Source: Streptomyces sp. NBC_00193 (lineage in GTDB: Bacteria; Actinomycetota; Actinomycetes; Streptomycetales; Streptomycetaceae). Taken from it: DNA of 64,000 nucleotides. The notes beneath the pieces were generated by a model. That model saw only the letters and a program-made list of their open reading frames with translations, was not told where the DNA came from and ran no database searches. Both the position numbers and the translations under genes were made by a program. Within the stretch, counting starts at the first letter, position 1, and every line of letters starts with the position of its first letter. Where the stretch lies: assembly GCF_026342735.1 (NCBI RefSeq), contig NZ_JAPEMM010000001.1, positions 5,084,001 through 5,148,000 of the forward strand, in the 5' to 3' direction. Of this stretch, positions 29,329 through 38,792 are shown one piece after another.

Positions 29329-31320
29329 GTGACGGATTTCGTCGGGCGGCGGCGTGAGCTCAAGGAGCTCCGCGAGGACATCGCGCGAACCGGGCTCGAC
29401 ACCCTCTCCGGCCGCAAGGCCAAGGCCCCGCGCGCCCGGGTGCTCCTCGTCGCGGGGCGCCCCGGCTCCGGCCGGACCGCCCTCGCCGAAGCGCTGGTGC
29501 GCGAGATCGCCGACGACTATCCCGACGGCGTGCTGAAGGTCCGGCTCACCGCCCCCACGGGCGAGGCCGTCGCCACCGAGCGTGCCGTCCGCACCCTCCT
29601 GGAGGGACTCGGGCAGCCCACCCCGCCCGGCGCCGGCGAGGACGACCTCAGCTCCGCCCTGCGCACGGCCCTGGCCGGCCGCCGCATGGTCCTGCTCGTC
29701 GACGACGCCTCCGATCCGCACCAGGTCGACGCCCTGCTGCCGGACACCCCCGAGTGCCTCGTCGTCGTCACCTCGGAGGGCCCCCTGACCGGGATTCCGG
29801 ATGTCCGCCCCTGCACCCTCGGCGGCCTCGACACCCCCTCGGCCGTCCGCATGCTGATCCAGCGCATCGGCGACATCCGCGCAGCCAACGACCCGCGTGC
29901 GGCCGAAGCCCTCGCCGAGGAGTGCGGCGGCCAGCCCGCCGCACTCGCCCTCGCGGGCGGCTGGCTCGCCGCACGCCCCAAGGCCTCCGTCGCGGACGTG
30001 GGCAAGCAGCTGCACGACATGCCCGCCGGGGTCGGCGGCCCGCTCGCCAAGACCTTCAGGCTCGTCTACGAATCCCTCCCGCAGCCCGCGCAGCGGACCC
30101 TGCGGCTGCTTCCGCTTGCCCCCGCCGGCCTCGTCGACTCCCACGTCGCCTCCGCACTGGCCGGCTGCTCCGTGGCCGCCGCGCAGTCGACCCTGGAGGA
30201 CTTCGCCGCGCTGGGCCTGCTCAGGCCCGCCCACGACGGGCTGTACCTGCTGCCCGGCTGCCTCGCGCCGCTGCTCCAGGCCCTGCTGGAGGCCAAGGAG
30301 CGGCCCGCCGAGGTCCAGCTCGCGCGGGCCCGGATGCTGGAGCGGACCGTACGGCTGCTGCTCTCCTGCCGGGCCATGGCCGAGCCGGACGAAGAGGGGC
30401 TGGACGGACCCGGCGGGGCGGTCGGGGTGCCGGAGAAGCTCGACGGGGTGCCGCGGGCGCTGCGCTTCGCCGACCGGCGGGCGGCGGAGACCTGGCTGGA
30501 CACCCGGCTGCCCGCACTGCTGGCCGCCGCCTCGCTGGCCGTGGCCGACGGGGAGCTGGACACCCTGGCGCGCAGGTTCGTGGCGGCCCTGGCGCGGGCC
30601 CTGTCCGAGCACCGCGGCACCGCCGGGGCCGCGCCCGAGCTGTACGGGCTGCACCAGCTCGTGCTGGACGTGGCCGAGCGGCGCGATCTGCACCGGGAGC
30701 AGGCCGCCGCGCTGCTGAACCTGGCCGATCTGGACGCCGAGACCGGCCGGACCCGGGAGGCGCTGGACCGGTACCGGGCCGCGCTGGACGCGGGAAAGGC
30801 GGCGAACGACCCGTACGCGTCGGGCCGCGCGATGGAATCCGTAGGCGGCGCGCACCAGGAGCTGGGCGACTGGCACCGGGCCTCCGACTGGTTCGGCCGG
30901 GCCCTGTCCCACGCCCTCGCGCGGGGGGAGCGTGCGGACGAGGCGCGGCTGTACGGGCGGCTGGGGAACGTGCACACGTACGCGGGCCGGTACGGGGAGG
31001 CGCTGCGGAGCTGGCGGGCGGCCTCGGCCGGCTACCGGAAGCTGGCCGATGTCCCTGGCCAGGCAAAGGCGTTGAGCGAGATGGCGCGGATCCAGGAGTA
31101 CGCCGGGCGGCCCGAGGAATCGCTGCACACCTGCCGGGAGGCGGTGGAGCTCGCGCGGAAGGCCGGGGACCTGCGACTTCAGGCCGCGCTCCAGGTGCGG
31201 CTGGCGGACACGCTGGACCGGCTCGGCGATCCCGCGGCTGCCAGGCTGCACAGGTCCGCGGCCGACAGATTGCTGGGAGACGACCCCGCAGCCTGCGAAA
31301 TCCGTAGCGTTTCCGACTGA
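29329..31320 (+). CDS. STAND-type ATPase with C-terminal TPR repeats
   Basis: A 663-residue protein. It opens with DFVGRRRELKELREDI, the typical lead of NB-ARC/AAA STAND proteins. The P-loop is VAGRPGSGRTALAEAL (about 41-56, GxxGxGRT instead of GKT). RRMVLLVDDASDP is a Walker B-like strand. A winged-helix-like region (about 230-310) leads to TPRs at the end (AAALLNLADLDAETGRTREALDRYRAAL, SWRAASAGYRKLADVPGQAKALSEMARI). There is no N-terminal effector or DNA-binding domain, so the output is unknown. GTG 29329 follows AGAGGAG. It sits between the pyrG cluster and ald. Confidence 0.82.
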   Translation: MTDFVGRRRELKELREDIARTGLDTLSGRKAKAPRARVLLVAGRPGSGRTALAEALVREIADDYPDGVLKVRLTAPTGEAVATERAVRTLLEGLGQPTPPGAGEDDLSSALRTALAGRRMVLLVDDASDPHQVDALLPDTPECLVVVTSEGPLTGIPDVRPCTLGGLDTPSAVRMLIQRIGDIRAANDPRAAEALAEECGGQPAALALAGGWLAARPKASVADVGKQLHDMPAGVGGPLAKTFRLVYESLPQPAQRTLRLLPLAPAGLVDSHVASALAGCSVAAAQSTLEDFAALGLLRPAHDGLYLLPGCLAPLLQALLEAKERPAEVQLARARMLERTVRLLLSCRAMAEPDEEGLDGPGGAVGVPEKLDGVPRALRFADRRAAETWLDTRLPALLAAASLAVADGELDTLARRFVAALARALSEHRGTAGAAPELYGLHQLVLDVAERRDLHREQAAALLNLADLDAETGRTREALDRYRAALDAGKAANDPYASGRAMESVGGAHQELGDWHRASDWFGRALSHALARGERADEARLYGRLGNVHTYAGRYGEALRSWRAASAGYRKLADVPGQAKALSEMARIQEYAGRPEESLHTCREAVELARKAGDLRLQAALQVRLADTLDRLGDPAAARLHRSAADRLLGDDPAACEIRSVSD

Positions 31321-31472
31321 GATTATTGGTTTGCAAGGCTAGACAGCCGCTCATCCTTCATTAGACTGGCTTCACCAGGTCATCCTCTGGTGCATCCCGT
31401 TGCGCGTTCTTGTGGACGGGTTTGTATTGAAGTAGCCCGAAACATCCCCTGAGCCAAGGACCGTGAGCCACG

Positions 31473-32588
<1,116 letters not shown>

Positions 32589-32618
32589 GTCGTCAACGAC
32601 TGACGTCAATCTCACGTA

Positions 32619-32652
32619 TCCGGCCGGACCTTGCTCGCGAGGTCCGGCCGGA
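32619..32652 (+). terminator. ald terminator
   Basis: A perfect 13-bp stem, TCCGGCCGGACCT against AGGTCCGGCCGGA with loop TGCTCGCG, begins 30 nt after the ald stop. There is no T-run. Confidence 0.87.
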
Positions 32653-32809
32653 GGCGTTCCCTGGGTCGTCCGCGAGGCCGCTCAACTCGCCTCGAACGTA
32701 ACCCTTTAACCCTTTCGCGCACCCGCGAAACTTCCCGGCGACAGCTCGTACGCCCTTGACAGAGTGGTGTTCGGTTGCCGACACATCGCGGCGGGTCCGG
32801 CGGATTGTG

Positions 32810-32839
32810 TTGCCGCTGAGTGGTGACACGCCATAGAGT
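32810..32839 (+). promoter_or_regulatory. Candidate promoter of the parA-scpAB operon
   Basis: TTGCCG at 32810-32815 and TAGAGT at 32834-32839, 18 nt apart, form a plausible vegetative-type promoter about 75 nt before the parA GTG. A TTGACA at 32756 with a poor -10 is an alternative. The rest of the 326-nt ald-parA gap shows no gene. Confidence 0.45.
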
Positions 32840-32914
32840 CGCCAACCGTCGGCATGGTGCCACGCTGACCTATCGATAAGTGTCCTGGTCACGTCCGAGG
32901 AGGTAAGACGACTT

Positions 32915-34075
32915 GTGAATGAGTCGACATTTGCTCCTGGAGGTGGTCGAGCAGGAGGGCCTGCGCGGGGCCAGGGTCCTGCCGGAATCGAAGCCGTGGG
33001 ATCCGTAGCGGTCCGCACCTTCGCAAACCACCAGCACATGACGACGCCCCAAAAGAGCATGGACGGCCTAGACGTGAACTCCAGGGCCGGCGACCTGAGC
33101 GGCGACAAGCCCGTGGGTTTCGCCGACTACGAACAGGTGCCCGAGGGGCATTTCTACGACCCCGACGCGGAGTACGAGCCCGACCCCGAGTACGCGGCCA
33201 CTCTCGCTCCCGACGCTGCCCGCCAGCGCCGTGAGCGGATCGGCCCGACCGGACGGCCGCTGCCGTACTTCCCGATCCCGGGTCCGCTGACCGACCACGG
33301 TCCGGCGACGATCATCGCGATGTGCAACCAGAAGGGCGGCGTGGGCAAGACCACGTCGACCATCAACCTGGGTGCGGCGCTCGCGGAGTACGGGCGCCGG
33401 GTGCTGCTCGTCGACTTCGACCCGCAGGGCGCACTGTCGGTCGGCCTCGGGGTCAACCCGATGGAACTCGACCTGACGGTCTACAACCTGCTCATGGAGC
33501 GGGGCATGTCGGCCGACGAGGTGCTGCTGAAGACGGCGGTCCCCAACATGGACCTGCTGCCGAGCAACATCGACCTGTCCGCCGCCGAAGTGCAGTTGGT
33601 CAGCGAGGTCGCACGCGAGTCGACGCTGCAGCGGGCCCTGAAGCCCCTGCTGCCCGACTACGACTACATCGTGATCGACTGTCAGCCCTCGCTCGGTCTG
33701 CTGACCGTGAACGCCCTGACGGCGGCTCACAAGGTCATCGTGCCGCTGGAGTGCGAGTTCTTCGCGCTGCGCGGTGTGGCGCTGCTGACCGAGACCATCG
33801 AGAAGGTGCAGGAGCGGCTCAACCCGGAGCTGGAGCTCGACGGCATCCTCGCCACGATGTACGACTCCCGTACGGTGCACAGCCGTGAGGTGCTGGCGCG
33901 CGTCGTCGAGGCCTTCGACGACCACGTCTACCACACGGTCATCGGCCGCACGGTGCGGTTCCCGGAGACCACGGTCGCCGGCGAGCCGATCACCACGTAC
34001 GCCTCCAACTCCGTCGGCGCCGCCGCCTACCGCCAGCTGGCCAGGGAGGTGCTCGCCCGGTGTCCCGCCGAGTGA
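32915..34075 (+). CDS. ParA-family (Soj-like) ATPase
   Basis: A 386-residue ParA/MinD-type ATPase. The deviant Walker A is MCNQKGGVGKTTSTINLGAAL (about 135-155), with the signature lysine. Further motifs are VLLVDFDPQGALSVGLG and DYIVIDCQPSLGLLTVNAL. About 130 residues before the ATPase are low in structure and acidic (DPDAEYEPDPEYAATL). It is not the parAB-oriC copy; it heads the scpAB operon, as in other actinobacteria. GTG 32915 follows GAGGAGG, but internal ATG codons at 33037 and 33057 would still give an intact ATPase. It likely moves or positions DNA or a condensin loader; the partner is discussed under the next gene. Confidence 0.92.
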   Translation: MNESTFAPGGGRAGGPARGQGPAGIEAVGSVAVRTFANHQHMTTPQKSMDGLDVNSRAGDLSGDKPVGFADYEQVPEGHFYDPDAEYEPDPEYAATLAPDAARQRRERIGPTGRPLPYFPIPGPLTDHGPATIIAMCNQKGGVGKTTSTINLGAALAEYGRRVLLVDFDPQGALSVGLGVNPMELDLTVYNLLMERGMSADEVLLKTAVPNMDLLPSNIDLSAAEVQLVSEVARESTLQRALKPLLPDYDYIVIDCQPSLGLLTVNALTAAHKVIVPLECEFFALRGVALLTETIEKVQERLNPELELDGILATMYDSRTVHSREVLARVVEAFDDHVYHTVIGRTVRFPETTVAGEPITTYASNSVGAAAYRQLAREVLARCPAE

Positions 34076-34551
34076 GTCTGCCCGGAGCCGACGAACTGTT
34101 CCGTACGACCGGGGGGATGGCACTGACCTCCTCCTCGCCGAACTCGGCGCGGGGCGTGGAGCACGCGGCGGCGGCCGCGGAGGGCACGGCGGGAGAGGGC
34201 CGCAGCCGGGAGGCTGAGGCCGGCACGGAGCCGGGCGTCGGCCCGCAGCGGCGTTCGCAGGAAGGTTCCGGTAACGCCGTCCCCGCCCCCACCCCCGGCC
34301 GGGGCAAGGGGCCGGGCCGGGGTGCGAACCGGCGGCCCAGCGGGCGCGAGCGGCACGACGAGAAGATCACGGTCTACGTCTCCGCGGAGGAGCTCATGGA
34401 CCTGGAACACGCGCGGCTGGTGCTGCGCGGGGAGCACGGCCTCGCGGTCGACCGGGGCCGGATCGTGCGGGAGGCCGTCGCGGTGGTTCTGGCGGACCTG
34501 GAGTCCCGCGGTGACGCGAGCATCCTGGTTCGCCGGCTGCGGGGGCGCTGA
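34060..34551 (+). CDS. Putative ribbon-helix-helix DNA-binding protein between parA and scpA
   Basis: A 163-residue protein. Residues 1-100 are disordered and rich in Ala, Gly, Ser and Arg, ending in a basic patch (GRGKGPGRGANRRPSGRERHDE). Residues about 102-148 read as a ribbon-helix-helix: a beta strand KITVYVS, a helix AEELMDLEHARLVLRG, a turn, and a second helix DRGRIVREAVAVVLADLE. The GTG at 34060 lies 16 nt inside the end of parA, so translation is coupled. Small RHH proteins serve as the centromere-binding partner of ParA on many plasmids; that this one does so for the chromosome is my inference. I know no experimental name for it. Confidence 0.78.
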   Translation: MSRRVSLPGADELFRTTGGMALTSSSPNSARGVEHAAAAAEGTAGEGRSREAEAGTEPGVGPQRRSQEGSGNAVPAPTPGRGKGPGRGANRRPSGRERHDEKITVYVSAEELMDLEHARLVLRGEHGLAVDRGRIVREAVAVVLADLESRGDASILVRRLRGR

Positions 34552-34629
34552 GCCCCTGCGGGGGCTGGGCGGGCTTGTCCCGTCGGCTTCCGCCGGCCTC
34601 GCCGCGTGCGGTGCCGTGGCCCGGGCGGG

Positions 34630-34738
34630 CCCTGCGGGGCGGAGTCCCCTACCCGCCCTTCGCCCGTTCCCCGGGCTCTGCCCGGACCCCTTCCGGGGCT
34701 CCGCCCCAGACCCCGGTCCTCAAACGCCGGACGGCTGA
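34630..34738 (+). repeat. Dispersed intergenic repeat, copy B
   Basis: The unit begins CCTGCGGGGCGGAGTCCCCT, continues with ACCCGCCCTTCGCCCGTTCC and GGACCCC, and closes with CCTCAAACGCCGGACGGCTG. It is close to copy C near 51316. It sits between the RHH gene and scpA inside the operon, and an open frame through it is accidental. Confidence 0.9.
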
Positions 34739-34829
34739 CATGACCCTGGGGGTCGTGCGTGGGAGTCTTAGGGGCTCGGGCTCCGGCCCCTGTCCGTCAG
34801 CCGTTCGTTCCGCACCACCCTGGACCGCG

Positions 34830-35867
34830 ATGCCCCCTCCCGCCGAACCCGGCCTGCCGCCCCGCCGCTCGTTGGGCCGCGGCCCGGGTGCTCCCGTAGC
34901 GGCCCCAGGGGCTCCGGCCGGGGCCGGGGCGGCCCCGGAGGCCCCTGGGGGCCCGGAGGGGCCCGGGGAGGCCGAGGAGCCCGTAGTGGCTCCCGTAGCG
35001 GTCCCTGCGGCCGTGGCCGAGCCCGCGGCCGGGCCGACCGTCGAGGCCGAAGCCGGGCCGGACCCCGTCGGGGACGGCCGGTTCACGGTGCGGCTCGTGA
35101 ACTTCGAGGGGCCCTTCGACCTGCTGCTGCAGTTGATCTCCCGGCACAAGCTCGACGTCACCGAGGTCGCGCTGTCCGAGGTCACCAACGAGTTCATGGC
35201 GCACATCCGTGCCATGGGGCCCGACTGGGACCTCGACCAGACGACCGAGTTCCTCGTCGTCGCCGCCACCCTGCTCGATCTGAAGGCGGCCCGGCTGCTG
35301 CCCGTCGCCGAGGTCGAGGACGAGGCGGACCTCGCGCTGCTGGAGGCCCGGGACCTGCTGTTCGCGCGGCTGCTGCAGTACCGGGCGTACAAGCGGATCG
35401 CCGAGATCTTCCAGGACCGGGCCGAGACCGAGGGCAGGCGCTACCCGCGCACCGTCGGGCTGGAGCCCCACCTCGCCGAGCTGCTCCCCGAGGTGGTCAT
35501 CAGCATCGGCGGCGAGGGGCTGGCGCGGCTCGCGGTCAAGGCCATGCAGCCCCGGGCGAAGCCGCAGGTGTACGTGGACCACATCCACGCGCCCCTCGTG
35601 AGCGTCCGGGAGCAGGCCGGGCTGGTTGTGGCGCTGCTCAAGGCCAGGGGCGAGGCCACCTTCCAGGAGCTCACCGAGGACGCCGCGGACACCCTGACCG
35701 TCGTGGCGCGCTTCCTGGCCCTCCTGGAGCTCTACCGGGAGAAGGCGGTGGTCCTGGACCAGGAGGAGGCCCTGAAGACGCTCACGGTGCGCTGGAGCGG
35801 CGGGGACGGGGACGGCATGCCGACGGTGACGGACGAGTTCGATCGGATCGTGGAGGTCAAGGAATGA
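34830..35867 (+). CDS. scpA: Segregation and condensation protein A
   Basis: ScpA (kleisin) bridges the SMC dimer and binds ScpB. About 345 residues from the chosen start. The first 85 are disordered and rich in Pro, Ala and Gly. The conserved core begins FTVRLVNFEGPFDLLLQLISRHKLDVTEVALSEVTNEFMAHI. It continues with EFLVVAATLLDLKAARLLPV and ends in a winged helix (ATFQELTEDAADTLTVVARFLALLELYREKAVVLDQ). The start is unclear: ATG 34740 and ATG 34830 are in frame and neither has a strong ribosome site; the frame upstream of 34740 translates the dispersed repeat and is rejected. The stop overlaps scpB (ATGA). Confidence 0.93.
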   Translation: MPPPAEPGLPPRRSLGRGPGAPVAAPGAPAGAGAAPEAPGGPEGPGEAEEPVVAPVAVPAAVAEPAAGPTVEAEAGPDPVGDGRFTVRLVNFEGPFDLLLQLISRHKLDVTEVALSEVTNEFMAHIRAMGPDWDLDQTTEFLVVAATLLDLKAARLLPVAEVEDEADLALLEARDLLFARLLQYRAYKRIAEIFQDRAETEGRRYPRTVGLEPHLAELLPEVVISIGGEGLARLAVKAMQPRAKPQVYVDHIHAPLVSVREQAGLVVALLKARGEATFQELTEDAADTLTVVARFLALLELYREKAVVLDQEEALKTLTVRWSGGDGDGMPTVTDEFDRIVEVKE

Positions 35868-36496
35868 GCGACGTGACGACCCCTGTGGCCGGGCCGGCGC
35901 TGAAGCCGGCCCTGGAGGCCGTCCTCATGGTCGTGGACGAGCCGGCGACCGAGGCTCACCTGGCCAAGGTGCTGGAGCGGACCCCGCGGGAGGTCGCGGT
36001 GGCGCTGCGCGAGCTGGCGGACGAGTACGAGGCCCAGGGCCGCGGATTCGAATTGCGGCTCGTCGCCGGGGGCTGGCGGTTCTACAGCCGGGCGGACTGC
36101 GCGCCGGCGGTGGAGGCCTTCGTCCTGGACGGCCAGCAGGCCCGTCTCACCCAGGCGGCGCTGGAGACCATGGCCGTCGTCGCGTACCGCCAGCCGGTCA
36201 GCCGGTCGCGGGTCTCGGCGGTCCGCGGAGTCAACTGCGACGGGGTCATGCGCACCCTCCTCCAGCGGGGTCTGGTGGAGGAGGCGGGGACGGAACCCGA
36301 AACAGGTGCGATCCTGTACAGGACGACGAACTACTTTCTGGAGCGGATGGGCCTGCGTGGCCTGGACGAGCTCCCGGAGCTCGCGCCCTTCCTCCCCGAG
36401 GCGGACGCGATCGAAGCCGAGACGCAAGAGGGTGTTCCGTCGTTCGATCCGGACTCTCCGGATACCGATGAAGACGACAAGACGACGGAACTTTGA
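35864..36496 (+). CDS. scpB: Segregation and condensation protein B
   Basis: A 210-residue protein with two winged-helix domains that dimerises and binds ScpA in the SMC condensin. Markers are LKPALEAVLMVVDEPATEAHLAKVLE, LRLVAGGWRFYSR, and LTQAALETMAVVAYRQPVSRSRVSAVRGVNCDGVMRTLLQRGLVEEAG. It starts within the scpA stop and ends sharing one base with the next ATG, so scpA, scpB and the pseudouridine synthase are coupled. The acidic C-terminal tail (DPDSPDTDEDDKTTEL) is normal in actinobacteria. Confidence 0.95.
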   Translation: MSDVTTPVAGPALKPALEAVLMVVDEPATEAHLAKVLERTPREVAVALRELADEYEAQGRGFELRLVAGGWRFYSRADCAPAVEAFVLDGQQARLTQAALETMAVVAYRQPVSRSRVSAVRGVNCDGVMRTLLQRGLVEEAGTEPETGAILYRTTNYFLERMGLRGLDELPELAPFLPEADAIEAETQEGVPSFDPDSPDTDEDDKTTEL

Positions 36497-38055
36497 TGCG
36501 AAGCAGCGGCAACGGCAACGGTGGCGGCAACAGGAACAGCGGCGGCGGTGGTGGCGGGCGCGGTAGCTCCCCCCGCGGCGGCTCCTCCAGCGGCGGCGGC
36601 GGTGGCTACCGCGGTGGCGGCGCCGGCGGCGGCAGCGGCTCGGGCGGTGGCTCCCGCGGTGGCAGCTCGGGCGGTGGCTACCAGGGCGGTGGCTCCCGTG
36701 GCGGCTCCTCCGGCGGCGGCTACCAGGGTGGCGGCAGCTCCGGCGGCGGCTACCAGGGTGGCGGCTCCCGTGGCGGCAGCTCGGGCGGCGGTTACCAGGG
36801 CGGTGGCTCCCGTGGCGGCAGCTCGGGCGGTGGCTACCAGGGTGGCGGCTCCCGTGGCGGCAGCTCGGGCGGTGGCTACCAGGGTGGCGGCTCCCGTGGC
36901 GGCTCCTCCGGTGGCGGTTACCAGGGTGGCGGCTCTTCCGGCGGCTACCAGGGCGGCGGCTCCGACCGCGACCGCGAGCAGGCCCCCCGCATCCGTAACC
37001 CCCGCCCCGAGGAGCGTCGCTACGACGTGGGCCCCGAGGGTGAGCGCAACGGCCGCGGCGGTGCCAAGGCGGGCGGCGGCGGTGCCCGTGGCGCGGCCGA
37101 CGGCAACCGTGGCGGCGGCGCCCGCGGCGCAGCGGCCCGCGGTGGCGCCAAGGGCGGCCCGAAGGTCTCCCGCACTCCCGGGATCGGCGGCGCCGGCGGC
37201 CCGCGCATCGGCCCCGGCTCCCGCAGCGGCCAGTCCAAGCCGCGCGAGCTGGAGGCGCGGATCGAGGAGCGCGTGCGCGACCGGTACGCCGACAAGCCCG
37301 TGATCAAGACCCCGAAGACCTTCCCGGGTGCCGAGGAGGAGGGTGAGCGTCTGCAGAAGGTGCTCGCCCGGGCCGGCATGGGTTCGCGCCGTGCGTGCGA
37401 GGAGCTCATCGAGCAGGCGCGCGTCGAGGTCAACGGCGAGATCGTCCTGGAGCAGGGCAAGCGCGTGAAGCCCACGGACGAGATCAAGGTGGACGGCCTG
37501 ACCGTCGCCACCCAGTCGTACCTGTTCTTCGCGCTGAACAAGCCGGCCGGCGTCGTCTCCACCATGGAGGACCCGGACGGCCGCCAGTGCCTCGGCGACT
37601 ACGTCACCAACCGTGAGACGCGTCTCTTCCACGTCGGCCGGCTCGACACCGAGACCGAGGGCATCATCCTGCTCACCAACCACGGTGAACTGGCCCACCG
37701 CCTCACGCACCCGAAGTACGGCGTGAAGAAGACCTACGTCGCCGCGATCACCGGTCCGCTGCCGCGCGACATCGGCAAGCGCCTCAAGGACGGCATCGAG
37801 CTGGAGGACGGCTACGCCCGCGCCGACCACTTCCGCGTCGTCGACCAGCTCGGCAAGAACTACCTGGTCGAGGTGACCCTCCACGAGGGCCGCAAGCACA
37901 TCGTCCGCCGCATGCTGTCCGAGGCCGGCTTCCCGGTCGAGAAGCTCGTGCGGACCTCCTTCGGTCCGATCGAGCTCGGCGACCAGAAGTCCGGCTGGCT
38001 GCGCCGCCTGACCAACACCGAGGTCGGCATGCTCATGCGCGAGGTCGGTCTGTAG
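36496..38055 (+). CDS. rluB: RluB/RsuA-family pseudouridine synthase with Gly/Ser-rich repeat domain
   Basis: A 519-residue protein. Residues about 1-160 are a repeat of GGGYQGGGSRGGSS units. Residues 160-280 are a basic Arg/Gly/Ala linker. An S4 domain (LQKVLARAGMGSRRACEELIEQARVEVNG) starts near 285. The catalytic domain has FALNKPAGVVSTM, the active-site Asp in VGRLDTETEGIILLTNHGELAHRL near 383, and YLVEVTLHEGRKHIVRRML. RluB modifies 23S U2605 in E. coli. Usual family length is about 250 residues; the extra 280 are disordered. The G-rich tail is likely to aid RNA binding or clustering (inference). Confidence 0.92.
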   Translation: MRSSGNGNGGGNRNSGGGGGGRGSSPRGGSSSGGGGGYRGGGAGGGSGSGGGSRGGSSGGGYQGGGSRGGSSGGGYQGGGSSGGGYQGGGSRGGSSGGGYQGGGSRGGSSGGGYQGGGSRGGSSGGGYQGGGSRGGSSGGGYQGGGSSGGYQGGGSDRDREQAPRIRNPRPEERRYDVGPEGERNGRGGAKAGGGGARGAADGNRGGGARGAAARGGAKGGPKVSRTPGIGGAGGPRIGPGSRSGQSKPRELEARIEERVRDRYADKPVIKTPKTFPGAEEEGERLQKVLARAGMGSRRACEELIEQARVEVNGEIVLEQGKRVKPTDEIKVDGLTVATQSYLFFALNKPAGVVSTMEDPDGRQCLGDYVTNRETRLFHVGRLDTETEGIILLTNHGELAHRLTHPKYGVKKTYVAAITGPLPRDIGKRLKDGIELEDGYARADHFRVVDQLGKNYLVEVTLHEGRKHIVRRMLSEAGFPVEKLVRTSFGPIELGDQKSGWLRRLTNTEVGMLMREVGL

Positions 38056-38088
38056 GACCCCGTCAGTACCCCGGCCTGCTGAAGGCCT

Positions 38089-38127
38089 CCAGAACCCGCG
38101 GTGCCCTTGGGCGCCGCGGGTTTTCTG
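38089..38127 (+). terminator. scpAB-rluB operon terminator
   Basis: A hairpin with arms CCAGAACCCGCGG and CCGCGGGTTTTCTGG, including one internal mismatch region (TGCCC/GGGCG) and a short loop, lies about 35 nt after the pseudouridine synthase. The descending arm carries a TTTT. Confidence 0.8.
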
Positions 38128-38150
38128 GTTGTGCCGGGCCCCGGACCCTG

Positions 38151-38173
38151 TTTATAGTCAACCTGACTATAAA
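38151..38173. promoter_or_regulatory. Perfect palindrome, candidate NrtR operator
   Basis: Arms TTTATAGTCA and TGACTATAAA separated by ACC form a perfect inverted repeat immediately before the pnuC ribosome site. It is strikingly AT-rich for this genome. The operon encodes an NrtR protein, and NrtR regulators bind 20-odd bp palindromes in front of NAD genes, so autoregulation is likely. TTATAGT or TGACTATAAA may also supply the -10 element. Confidence 0.85.
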
Positions 38174-38186
38174 TGGAGGGGGCGTC

Positions 38187-38792
38187 ATGGGATGGCAGAC
38201 GAGCTGGACCGAGATCCTCGGGTTCGTCACCGGGGCCGTGTGCGTGTGGCTGGTCGCCCGGCAGCACATCGCCAACTGGCCGATCGGCATCGCCAACAAC
38301 GTCTTCTTCATCGTGCTCTTCGCCCAGGCCGGCCTCTACGCCGACGCCGGGCTGCAGATCGTCTTCATCGCCCTGGCCGCGTACGGCTGGTGGTCCTGGA
38401 CCCACGGGGGTGGCCCGGGCACCTCCACGGCCCTGCCGGTGCGCCGCACGACGGCGGCCGAGTGGACCGCGCTGGCCGCGGCGGGAGCGGTGGGGGTGCT
38501 CGGCCTGACCCTCCTGCTGAGCCGGGCCACCGACTCCACCGTCCCGTTCTGGGACGCACTGACGACCGGGCTCTCGCTCGCGGCCACGTACGGACAGTGC
38601 CGCAAGCTCGTCGAGTCCTGGTGGCTGTGGATCGCGGCGGACCTCGTGTACATCCCGCTGTACGCCTACAAGGGGCTGTACCTGACCTCCCTGCTCTACG
38701 TCGGCTTCCTCGCCCTGTGCGTCGCCGGACTGCTCGGCTGGCGCCGGTCGCTCCCGGCCCGCGGCGCCGTCGCCCCGGCGGTGCCGGCATGA
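38187..38792 (+). CDS. pnuC: Nicotinamide riboside transporter PnuC
   Basis: A 201-residue membrane protein with about seven hydrophobic segments. Family motifs include TEILGFVTGAVCVWLVARQHIANWPIGIANNVFFIVLFAQAGLYADAGLQIVFIALAAYGWWSW and the C-terminal WWLWIAADLVYIPLYAYKGLYLTSLLYVGFLAL. It imports nicotinamide riboside by facilitated diffusion, trapped by the kinase next door. A GGAGGG ribosome site precedes the ATG. The stop overlaps nadR (ATGA). Confidence 0.95.
   Translation: MGWQTSWTEILGFVTGAVCVWLVARQHIANWPIGIANNVFFIVLFAQAGLYADAGLQIVFIALAAYGWWSWTHGGGPGTSTALPVRRTTAAEWTALAAAGAVGVLGLTLLLSRATDSTVPFWDALTTGLSLAATYGQCRKLVESWWLWIAADLVYIPLYAYKGLYLTSLLYVGFLALCVAGLLGWRRSLPARGAVAPAVPA

Noticed and set aside
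34575..34829. Longer N-terminus for ScpA
   Set aside because: The upstream frame translates the dispersed repeat and is therefore not ancestral coding sequence.
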